From NCBI GenBank assembly GCA_963753585.1, contig CAVWCU010000001.1:868001-932000 (forward strand): a stretch of 64,000 nt of DNA, written 5' to 3'. This stretch comes from VRUE01 sp963753585 (GTDB lineage Bacteria; Actinomycetota; Thermoleophilia; Solirubrobacterales; 70-9). Shown here in pieces: positions 37,027 through 44,131 of this stretch. The translations under genes were made by a program, and so were the position numbers. The stretch's first letter is position 1. Each line of letters opens with the position of its first letter. The notes under the pieces were generated by a model that was not told where the DNA came from, did no database searches, and saw nothing but the letters and a program-made list of their open reading frames with translations.

Positions 37027-38327
37027 GCGTAGACGGGAGCTCGGGGCCTGGCGACGACGAGTCCGTGCTGGGCCGGGCTGAAGGCGATCGCGGCACGGGA
37101 GATCCGCTCCGAACCCGAGTCGACCGGCTCCAGCTCGACCTCTTCGAGCACGGTGCGGACCACGCGCTTCATCTCCTGTTCGGCATAGCTGGCGGCGAGG
37201 CAGCGCCGGGCGCCGCCGCCGAAGGGAATCCAGGTCGGCACGGCAGCGCGCCGCTCGAGGAACCGCTCGGGGACGAAGCTGCCCGGGTCCTCGTAGATCT
37301 CGGCGCTGTTGTGAACCAGGTAGACGCAGGGGGCCACCAGCGTGCCGGCGGGGAGGTCGTAGCCTCCCAGCGTTGCCGGCCGCAGCAGCCGCCGTACAAC
37401 CACCGAGACCGGCGGTCGCAGGCGCAGGGTCTCCTTGATCACCGCGTCCAGGTAGGCGTCTCCCCCGCCGGCCAGCACTTCCTCCTGCAGGCGCGCGAGC
37501 TTCTCGGGGTGGCGCAGCAGCCGCTCGAAGACCCAGGCGAGCGAGCTCGAGGTGGGGCCGTCGGTGAGCAGGGTGAGCAGTTCGTCGCGCAGCTCCTTCT
37601 CGCTCAGCGGCGAACCGTCCTCGTTGCGCGCCTCGATCAGAATCGAGACCGCGTCGCGGCGACCGTCCTCGCCTTCGGCGCGCCGCCTGTGCACCTCGGC
37701 CAGCACCTCCTCCTCGACCGGGTCCATCGCCTGCCGCCAGCCACGGCTGCGTTCGAGCCAGCCCGGGCCGAAGAGGGCGAGCTTGCGCAGGCGACCTTCG
37801 TCGTTGACCGCCTCCGTCAGGTTCGTGAGCAAGGCCCGCAAACGGTCGAGGCGGCCCTGGTCGTCGCCGAAGACCGCCCGCATCACGACCTCCTGCGTGA
37901 GCGCCTGCATGCGCGGCCAGAGCCTGAACGGCTCGCCCACCGGCCAGGCGCGCACTTCACGCCGGGCCAGCTCGGTCATCACCTCGGCGTCCTCCCGCAT
38001 GCGATCGCCGTGGAAGCGCGGGAGCATCAGCTTGCGGCGGGCCATGTGCTCGGGCTCCTCGCTCAGCATCACCGAGTGCGCCCCCAGCACCGGCCTCAGG
38101 GCGAGGTTCGGCACCCCCACCCCGAGGTCGTCGGTGTCGGCCGAGAAGACCCGTTTGACGTCCTCGGGATCGGCGAGGAGGACCCAGGTGCCGAGGTGGC
38201 GGAGGCGCAGCGTGAACGTGGCCCCGTAGCGCGCCCGGCACTGCTCGAGGAAGGGCAGCGGCTCACGCGACCAGCGCCTCGATTGCAGCAGCCTGGGTAT
38301 GCGGGGACCGGGCGGCAGCCTGCTCAC
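37023..38327 (-). CDS. Cytochrome P450 with atypical I-helix
   Basis: 434 residues. Heme-thiolate motif FGGGARRCLA (Cys376), ETLRLRPP (ExxR) and a proline-rich N-terminus (LPPGPRIPRLL). The oxygen-activating I-helix motif, usually AGxE/DTT, reads TDGPTSSS: the conserved acid is missing. It overlaps both neighbours by 4 nt, so it is a firm part of the operon. Substrate unknown; position suggests action on an arylamine or N-hydroxylated intermediate. No ferredoxin gene is nearby. Confidence 0.9.
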   Translation of the reverse strand: MSRLPPGPRIPRLLQSRRWSREPLPFLEQCRARYGATFTLRLRHLGTWVLLADPEDVKRVFSADTDDLGVGVPNLALRPVLGAHSVMLSEEPEHMARRKLMLPRFHGDRMREDAEVMTELARREVRAWPVGEPFRLWPRMQALTQEVVMRAVFGDDQGRLDRLRALLTNLTEAVNDEGRLRKLALFGPGWLERSRGWRQAMDPVEEEVLAEVHRRRAEGEDGRRDAVSILIEARNEDGSPLSEKELRDELLTLLTDGPTSSSLAWVFERLLRHPEKLARLQEEVLAGGGDAYLDAVIKETLRLRPPVSVVVRRLLRPATLGGYDLPAGTLVAPCVYLVHNSAEIYEDPGSFVPERFLERRAAVPTWIPFGGGARRCLAASYAEQEMKRVVRTVLEEVELEPVDSGSERISRAAIAFSPAQHGLVVARPRAPVYA

Positions 38328-38614
38328 GCCTCGCTCCCCTCCATCAGCTCGTCCTCGAGCTTGCAGGTCGCTCCGATCAGCAGCTCGAAGAGCTCACCGG
38401 TGAAATCGGCGGGCAGGTTGGCCTCGACGCCACGAGCCAGGTAGCGCGAGCGAACCTCCTCCACCCGCGCCGGCTGCATCATCGGGATCCCGTGTTCGCT
38501 CTTGTACTCGGCCACTTCGCGGCAGATCTGGAAGCGCTCGCCGAGCAGCCGCGCGATCTCCTCGTCGATCGGGTCGAGCCGCTCGCGGAACCGTCCGAGC
38601 CCGTTGTCACCCAT
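38324..38614 (-). CDS. AroQ-type mutase, likely 4-amino-4-deoxychorismate mutase
   Basis: 96 residues, all-helical chorismate-mutase fold: RERLDPIDEEIARLLGERFQ, then VAEYKSEHGIPMMQPARVEEV. Ordinary chorismate mutases have a PIxDPxRE-like motif here; the PMMQP form is what I associate with the PapB/CmlD group that rearranges ADC to 4-amino-4-deoxyprephenate. With an ADC synthase in the same operon this is the better reading. I chose ATG 38614 (8-nt overlap with the deacylase-like gene) because homology begins there. A plain chorismate mutase remains possible. Confidence 0.75.
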   Translation of the reverse strand: MGDNGLGRFRERLDPIDEEIARLLGERFQICREVAEYKSEHGIPMMQPARVEEVRSRYLARGVEANLPADFTGELFELLIGATCKLEDELMEGSEA

Positions 38615-39575
38615 CTGCCGCCCCCAGTAGGCCGGTGGCGAAGGCGTGGCTGCAGGCGGCAAGGGTGTCGAGCGCGTAGCCGCCCTCCTGGATCACGCAG
38701 ACGGGAAGCCCCGAGCCGGCGAGCAGACCGCCGATCTCGGTGAAGATCTGGGGCGGGAAGCCCCACGAGCCGTGCGGGTCGCCGGCGACGATGTCGTAGC
38801 CGAGCGAGACGACGATCGCCTGGGAGGAGCCGGCGAGCGCGTCGATCGACGCTGCGAGCGCCTCGAGGTACTCACCGGCGTCGGGGCTGCCCTCGAACTC
38901 GACCACGTGTTCGCGCTCGCTGCTCGGCGTCACCGTCAGCTCTGCGACGTTGGTCACCGGCGAGGCGTGCAGCGAGTGCAGGCTCGCGTCGGTCATCGTC
39001 TCGACGATCGCCGCGGTGCCGTTCGGGTAGTGCAGGTCGATGTCGAGGATGCCGACCGGGCTGACCCCGCGGTCGCGCAGCGCCTGGACCGCGGCCGCGG
39101 CGGTGTTGAGGTAGCAGTAGCCGGCGAACCAGGCCGGGCCGGCATGGTGGCCCGGCGGTCGGCAGAGCGCGTAGGTGAAGCGAGAGCCTTCCGCGAGCCG
39201 CTCGGCCGCGGTGATCGCCGTGCGCACTCCCTCGCGCGCGGCGCTGACCAGGCCGGAGCTGACCGGGATGTCGGGCGGCAGCCCGGGAGGGGTCAGCTCC
39301 GGCATCACCACCGGCTCCTCGGACACCTCCCCCAGCGCCTCGAGGTACTCGGGGTCGTGCAGCACGCTGAGCGTCTGCTCGACGTCTTCGCCATCGGCAT
39401 CTGCCTCGACCGAGCGCACGCCCGCGTGGCGGAGCAGGCCGCTGCGCAGCTCCGCCATGCGGCGGTTGTCGTCAACTCCGGGCAGGATGCGACCGCCTTC
39501 GAGGATCCAGTGGGCGCTGTCGGCATCGCCGTCGCCGCTGCGTTGCTCGACCATCAACAGCTCCGTCGCGATCAC
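38607..39575 (-). CDS. Histone-deacetylase/acetylpolyamine-amidohydrolase family enzyme
   Basis: 322 residues. Zinc amidohydrolase of the arginase/deacetylase fold: PPGHHAG (catalytic His pair), ILDIDLHYPNGT (Asp and His zinc ligands) and GYDIVAGDPHG (third Asp ligand) are all present. It removes an acyl group from an amine. GTG 39575 overlaps the GNAT stop (GTGA). The operon neighbour is an acyltransferase, so a protect-and-deprotect pair is plausible; polyamine breakdown is the alternative. Confidence 0.85.
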   Translation of the reverse strand: MIATELLMVEQRSGDGDADSAHWILEGGRILPGVDDNRRMAELRSGLLRHAGVRSVEADADGEDVEQTLSVLHDPEYLEALGEVSEEPVVMPELTPPGLPPDIPVSSGLVSAAREGVRTAITAAERLAEGSRFTYALCRPPGHHAGPAWFAGYCYLNTAAAAVQALRDRGVSPVGILDIDLHYPNGTAAIVETMTDASLHSLHASPVTNVAELTVTPSSEREHVVEFEGSPDAGEYLEALAASIDALAGSSQAIVVSLGYDIVAGDPHGSWGFPPQIFTEIGGLLAGSGLPVCVIQEGGYALDTLAACSHAFATGLLGAADG

Positions 39576-40090
39576 AGCTTCCTCCGCATTCGCGGGCCGA
39601 GATGCTCGAAGCCGTTGGCCCGGTAGAAGGCCTCGGTGGCGCCGATCCGGGCGAAGCTCTCGCGCGGCAACCCGACCTCCAGGCGCTTGGCCCCTTCCCG
39701 GCGAGCGACGTCGCAGAAGGCCTCGATCAGGTCTCGGCCGATCGCCCGGCTGCGCCACTCCGGGTGCACCCAGAGATCCTGGATCGTGCCGTAGCGACCA
39801 GGCACGTGGATCGCGTGCTGCCAGCTGGCGGCGAGGACCCCGACGATCGTCCCTCCGTCCTCGCCCCCTGCCTCCGCCACCAGCAGGGCACCCACCCCCC
39901 GATCCCTGGCAAGTTCGCGCGTCGCCTCCTCCAGCTCCGTCGCAGCGGGACCTTTCCCGCTCAGCTCGACCAGAAGCTCTGCCACAGCGGCGGCGACCGC
40001 CGGGGCGTCCTGCACCGAGGCCTCGCGCACGCGCCAGCCGGCGCCGGCGTCGTGCGCGGTTTCGGCCTCGGTCGGGGTCGCCCCGTTCAT
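39572..40090 (-). CDS. GNAT-family acyltransferase in biosynthetic operon
   Basis: 172 residues. GNAT fold with DLWVHPEWRSRAIGRDLIEA (acyl-CoA loop; the second motif residue is Arg-Ser-Arg-Ala rather than the usual RGxG) and ATEAFYRANGFEHLG at the end. The altered loop may mean a donor other than acetyl-CoA. ATG 40090 overlaps the ADC synthase stop by 4 nt. Substrate unknown; candidates are the arylamine, the N-hydroxylated amine, or an aminoacyl-tRNA donor given the synthetase and tRNA in the operon. Confidence 0.82.
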   Translation of the reverse strand: MNGATPTEAETAHDAGAGWRVREASVQDAPAVAAAVAELLVELSGKGPAATELEEATRELARDRGVGALLVAEAGGEDGGTIVGVLAASWQHAIHVPGRYGTIQDLWVHPEWRSRAIGRDLIEAFCDVARREGAKRLEVGLPRESFARIGATEAFYRANGFEHLGPRMRRKL

Positions 40091-42240
40091 GCGACGTTCG
40101 CCGGCATTCCCGCCGGCTCCAGCTCGACGCTCCAGGCGTCGGGCGAGTCGCTTCCGGTCACCGTGCGGGCGATCGCCGCCATCGGCGCCCGCGCCTTGAG
40201 CAGGATCTCGTCGAACTCGTCCTCGGGGTCGGACTGCATCACGATCGCGCCGCCGGCGCCGATCGTCGTGCGGTCCTCGCGAAGGACGATCGTGCGGATC
40301 ACGATGCTGAGGTCCATCACCCCGTCGAGGCCGAAGTAGCCGATCGCGCCCGAGTAGACGCCGCGCGCCTCGGCCTCGATGTCGTCGATGATCTCCATCG
40401 TGCGCTGCTTCGGCGCCCCGGTCATCGAGCCACCCGGGAAGCAGGCCCGCGCGCATTCGGGGGCGCTGCGGTCCGCCGAGAGCGTTCCCTCGATCGTCGA
40501 GATCAGCTGGTGCACGGTCGCGTAGTCCTCGACCACCATCAGCTCGGGAACGGCGACGCTGCCGACCTCGCAGACGATGCCGAGGTCGTTGCGGAGGAGG
40601 TCGACGATCATCAGGTGCTCGGCGTAGGTCTTTTCGTCGCTGGTCAGCTCGGCCTTCAGCGCGGCGTCCTGCTCCGGGTCGGCCGAGCGCGAGGTCGTCC
40701 CCTTGATCGGCCTCGCCTCCACCCTGCGCCGGCGGTCGACCGAGAGGAAGCGCTCCGGCGAGGAGCTGACCACCGCCACCTCGCCCAGCTTGAGGTAGGC
40801 GGCGAAGGGCGACGGGTTGCTGCGGCGCAGGTTGCGGTAGAGGTCGAAGGGGTCGGGGCTGGCGCTGGTCGAGATCTGGTCGGTGAGGCAGACCTCGTAG
40901 GACTCGCCGGCCGCGAGTTCGGCCTGGCAGCGGGCGATGTCGGCCAGGTACTGCTCGCGCCCGCGGCCGCAGTCGAAGCTGACGTGCGCGGCGCTCGGCT
41001 CGCCGAAGGCCTCGGCTGGGTCGGGGCGTGCGCCGCGCGGGTCGGCGAGGACCTCGTGCACGGCGGCCTCCGCCTCCTCGAGCCAGCTCTCCACCTCCGG
41101 ATCCTCCTCCCGGCCGAGAGCCATCAGGTGGGTGCGGTGGCGGACGTGGTCGACCGCGACCAGCCGGTTGGCAAGCATCATCACGGCGTCGGGAACGTCG
41201 GAGTCGTGCACGTTGGACGAACCGCAGTCCGCCTTCAGCTCGTAGCCGAGGTAGCCGACGAAGCCACCGAGGAGGTCGGGGGCCTGCCCGGGGGGCGTCT
41301 CGATCGTCCGCTTCGCGATCTCGCGGTCGAGCACCTCGAAGACCGAGCCCCGCTCCAGTGCCGTCACCTCGGCCCCGTGGACCTGGACCGCCCCCGACTC
41401 GACCTCGTATTCGAGGACGCATCGGTCCTCGCCGGCGCTGGTCCCGAGATAGGAGCTCTGCGCGAGCCGCGTCGGCGCGTCGGCGCTGTCGAGCCAGAAG
41501 GCGTGCTCCTCGTCCATGAACAGCCGTTCGAAGAGCGCCTCCGTCGAGGGTTCGCCGGGGATCGTGCGCATGCGCAACTTCGTGTTGGAGCCGATGACCT
41601 CGCGGGGCGCCGCGCGACGTGACGGCGCAGCCGGCCTCCGCGCCGCGCGGGCGGCCGGCTCCTTGCGGCGCTCGGCCTGGGCGTAGAAGTTGCGCACCAG
41701 GGTCGCGCCGTGCTCGGTGGCTATCGACTCGGGGTGGAACTGGACCCCCCACATCGGCCGCCGGCGGTGTTCGATCCCCATCACGACGCCGTCGTCGGCC
41801 CAGGCGCAGACGTTGCCGTCGGAGCCCATTCCCGTGATTGCCAGCGAGTGGTAGCGGACGACCGGGAACCCCTGCGGGATGTCCTCGAAGAGGCCGCTGC
41901 CTTCATGGAAGATGTGGCTGAGGCGCCCGTGCATCGCCTCGGGAGCGCTGCTCACGTCCCCGTTGAGCACCTTGCCCAGGCCCTGGTGGCCGAGGCAGAT
42001 GCCCAGGACCGGTATCTCGCTGTAGCGGAGGATGTCGTCGCAGACGCAGAAGTCGTGCCAGCGGCGCGGTGTCCCCGGCCCGGGAGAGAGCACGATCGCG
42101 TCGAAGTCCCAGCGCGAGAGGGCGCGCCAGGAGACGGCGTCGTTGTCAACCACGATCGGCTCCTCGCCGGAGACCCCGGCGAGGAGGTGGAAGACGTTGT
42201 AGGTGTAGGAGTCGTGGTTGTCGACCAGGAGGGTTCTCAT
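40087..42240 (-). CDS. 4-amino-4-deoxychorismate synthase, fused PabA-PabB
   Basis: 717 residues. The N-terminal glutamine amidotransferase domain has nucleophile Cys82 (LGICLGHQ) and VQFHPES; an Arg/Pro-rich linker (about 195-225) leads to the chorismate-binding domain with PIKGT (catalytic lysine typical of PabB rather than TrpE), GGSMTGAPK and the C-terminal GAGGAIV. This makes ADC from chorismate and glutamine. The fused order is typical of antibiotic clusters that make p-aminophenylalanine or p-aminobenzoate. No ADC lyase is in the operon but an ADC-mutase-like gene is, pointing to the former. ATG 42240 overlaps the synthetase stop. Confidence 0.93.
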   Translation of the reverse strand: MRTLLVDNHDSYTYNVFHLLAGVSGEEPIVVDNDAVSWRALSRWDFDAIVLSPGPGTPRRWHDFCVCDDILRYSEIPVLGICLGHQGLGKVLNGDVSSAPEAMHGRLSHIFHEGSGLFEDIPQGFPVVRYHSLAITGMGSDGNVCAWADDGVVMGIEHRRRPMWGVQFHPESIATEHGATLVRNFYAQAERRKEPAARAARRPAAPSRRAAPREVIGSNTKLRMRTIPGEPSTEALFERLFMDEEHAFWLDSADAPTRLAQSSYLGTSAGEDRCVLEYEVESGAVQVHGAEVTALERGSVFEVLDREIAKRTIETPPGQAPDLLGGFVGYLGYELKADCGSSNVHDSDVPDAVMMLANRLVAVDHVRHRTHLMALGREEDPEVESWLEEAEAAVHEVLADPRGARPDPAEAFGEPSAAHVSFDCGRGREQYLADIARCQAELAAGESYEVCLTDQISTSASPDPFDLYRNLRRSNPSPFAAYLKLGEVAVVSSSPERFLSVDRRRRVEARPIKGTTSRSADPEQDAALKAELTSDEKTYAEHLMIVDLLRNDLGIVCEVGSVAVPELMVVEDYATVHQLISTIEGTLSADRSAPECARACFPGGSMTGAPKQRTMEIIDDIEAEARGVYSGAIGYFGLDGVMDLSIVIRTIVLREDRTTIGAGGAIVMQSDPEDEFDEILLKARAPMAAIARTVTGSDSPDAWSVELEPAGMPANVA

Positions 42241-43901
42241 CGGGCCTCCAGCCCCAGTCCGCGGGCGCCCTGGCTCAGCGAGGCCTGGATCGCCCTCTGT
42301 ACGTGCGGGTCGCGGTCGCACTCCAGGTACCAGCGCGAGAGGTGCGCGACCCAGCGGGCCAGCGGGCTGACGTCCAGCCGCTCGACCGCCTGGCGCAGGT
42401 GGCGCCTGTACATCTCGGACTGCACCACGGCGAAGCGGTACTCCGGATCCTCTGCCCGCTCGCCCACAACGGCAGCGGCGCCACTGCCGTTGTGGGCGCG
42501 GGCGCGAGCCAGGTCCCAACCCAGGCTCCGTTCCTCGCGCAGCAGCTTCTCGGGCTCGAAGTCGAGCGGCTTGGTGTTGGTGTGCATGAGGAAGTAGCCG
42601 AGCGCCACCTGGGGCACGATCTGTTCGGCGGCGGGATGGCGGCGGCGAATCTCCATCCGCTCGGGCTCCTCCTCGATCGCGCTGTCGATCCATTCGGCGA
42701 GCTCGTCGATCAGCAGCGCGTTCTTCTTGCTCGAGGAGACCGACTCGCTCTGTTTGGAGACCATCCCGTGGAAGACGTCGTGCTTGGGGTGGTTGATGTC
42801 GGCGCCGGCGCCGCGGGCCATCATTTCGTCCATCAGCTGGCGCCTGCAGGTGACGTGGGCGACCCACTCCAGGCCGCAGACCTGGATCGAGGTCGTCCCT
42901 TCGAGTCCGGGTGCGGCCATCCAGTAGGCGAGCGCACGCATGTGCTGTGTCGGCAGGCCGTCGGCGCGCAGCAGCGGCATTTCCTCCAGCTCCTCGCGGT
43001 CGGTGAGGTAGATGATCGCGCCGTCGGGGCGGCGCTGGAGCATCCCGTGCTCGAGGCCGAGATTGGAGAGCTCTGCGACCTCGGGTAGGAAGTCGGACTC
43101 GAAGAAGACGCGGTCGAAGCCGATGCCGAGCCGGGCGAGCGTCTTGCGCTGGCCGGAGATGACCCAGGCGCGCGTCTTCGACCAGAGCTCGATCGCCGTC
43201 TGGTCGCCGTCGAAGACTCGCTGGAGCAACTCGTCGGCGCTGTCTTCGTGCACGTCGAGCTCACGGGTCAGCGAGCTCGCCGGGTTGTCGTCGCGCCCGT
43301 TCAGCGACGGCCCGCTCTTGACGTAGTCGGCGTAGCAGGCGCCGACGAAGTGGTCGCTCTTCTGCCCGTTTTCGGGCGAGGTCTGCGTGTGCCTGCCGCT
43401 CTTCACCACGCCCGCCATCGCCTCGCCCATGCTGCGACCGACGTCGCAGATGATGCTGCGCTGCTCGACCTTGCCGCCCGCCTCGGTGAGGGCCGCACCG
43501 AGCGCGTTGCCCAGGGCGAGGTTGCGCAGGTGGCCGATATGCAGGGCCTTGGTCGAGTTGGCGTCCCAGAAGTTGAGCGCGAAGGTCTGGCCGGTGGCGA
43601 GATCGGTGTGCGACGTGGAGGGACCCTCCTCCAGCGCGGAGCCGATCTGCTCGATCCAACTGCGGTCCAGCCGCACCCAGACCTGGTTGCCGTCGCGGTC
43701 CACGGTGTCGACCCATGACTCGCGCTCGATCTCCTCCAGGGCCGCCAGAGCGGCTGGATCCTCCTGCCAGCCGCGTACCCGCGGCACCAGCATCAGGTCG
43801 TAGCGCTCGTGGGGCTTGTAGGGAGCCCGGGCAGCCCAGTGGGGCCGAGCCTCCCCGCCGGCCTTGAGTTCATCGAAAAAGTCAAAAAGATTGGTTGCCA
43901 T
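42237..43901 (-). CDS. Arginyl-tRNA-synthetase-like paralog in biosynthetic operon
   Basis: 554 residues. Class Ia synthetase fold of the ArgRS type: HIGH motif intact in KALHIGHLRN (121-124), ICDVGRSMGEAM, and a C-terminal DALR-like anticodon domain ending SLSQGARGLGLEAR. The second signature is degenerate: SESVSSSKKN (385-394) where ArgRS has K-F/M-S-S-R-K/S-G. A 36-nt palindrome encodes residues 469-480 in frame. It starts 30 nt after a tRNA gene on the same strand. A biosynthetic gene set next to it and the odd tRNA argue against a housekeeping role; the substrate amino acid is unknown. Confidence 0.85.
   Translation of the reverse strand: MATNLFDFFDELKAGGEARPHWAARAPYKPHERYDLMLVPRVRGWQEDPAALAALEEIERESWVDTVDRDGNQVWVRLDRSWIEQIGSALEEGPSTSHTDLATGQTFALNFWDANSTKALHIGHLRNLALGNALGAALTEAGGKVEQRSIICDVGRSMGEAMAGVVKSGRHTQTSPENGQKSDHFVGACYADYVKSGPSLNGRDDNPASSLTRELDVHEDSADELLQRVFDGDQTAIELWSKTRAWVISGQRKTLARLGIGFDRVFFESDFLPEVAELSNLGLEHGMLQRRPDGAIIYLTDREELEEMPLLRADGLPTQHMRALAYWMAAPGLEGTTSIQVCGLEWVAHVTCRRQLMDEMMARGAGADINHPKHDVFHGMVSKQSESVSSSKKNALLIDELAEWIDSAIEEEPERMEIRRRHPAAEQIVPQVALGYFLMHTNTKPLDFEPEKLLREERSLGWDLARARAHNGSGAAAVVGERAEDPEYRFAVVQSEMYRRHLRQAVERLDVSPLARWVAHLSRWYLECDRDPHVQRAIQASLSQGARGLGLEAR
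42462..42497. repeat. In-frame palindrome inside the ArgRS-like gene
   Basis: GCCCACAACGGCAG (42462-42475) and its exact complement (42484-42497) with an 8-nt loop encode AHNGSGAAAVVG in frame, in the DALR-like domain. Like the valS insert it is a palindromic, frame-preserving segment in a synthetase gene. Confidence 0.6.
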
Positions 43902-43931
43902 AGCAGTCGCTGTCGAACTTTTCGATGGCTA

Positions 43932-44004
43932 TGCACCAGCCGGGGCTCGAACCCGGATCTCCGGCTTTTAAGGCCGGCCCTTTCACCGATTAAGGCACTG
44001 GTGC
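43932..44004 (-). tRNA. tRNA with anticodon UAA and short variable loop, first gene of the operon
   Basis: 73-nt cloverleaf: acceptor GCACCAG/CTGGTGC, D stem CCTT/AAGG with GG in the loop, anticodon stem CCGGC/GCCGG around loop CTTAAAA, 4-nt variable loop AGAT, T stem CCGGG/CCCGG with TTCGAGC, discriminator A73, no CCA. The anticodon is UAA, which reads UUA (Leu), but leucine tRNAs carry a long variable arm and this one does not. It lies 30 nt before the ArgRS-like gene, with a small TCGAA/TTCGA hairpin between, so it is probably cut from the operon transcript. Amino-acid identity cannot be assigned safely. Confidence 0.82.
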
Positions 44005-44051
44005 GCTATGTGGGCTCCTCCCGTTGAGCCCTCTCCCTTTGACTGCTCTAG

Positions 44052-44081
44052 ATATTTTTCGCATCCTAGCAATCTGGTCAA
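44052..44081 (-). promoter_or_regulatory. Putative promoter of the tRNA/biosynthetic operon
   Basis: TTGACC (44081-44076) and AAATAT (44057-44052) on the minus strand are 18 bp apart, about 48 nt before the tRNA. On the plus strand TTGACT (44039-44044) may serve the divergent thiolase-like gene. Confidence 0.4.
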
Positions 44082-44131
44082 GTACCGGAGGAAGCACGTC
44101 TCCGATCCCGAACTCTGCGAACCTGCCGTTG

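Noticed and set aside
42241..42867. Upstream extension of the ADC synthase frame
   Set aside because: It overlaps the well-conserved ArgRS-like C-terminus; the synthase homology starts exactly at the ATGA junction at 42240.
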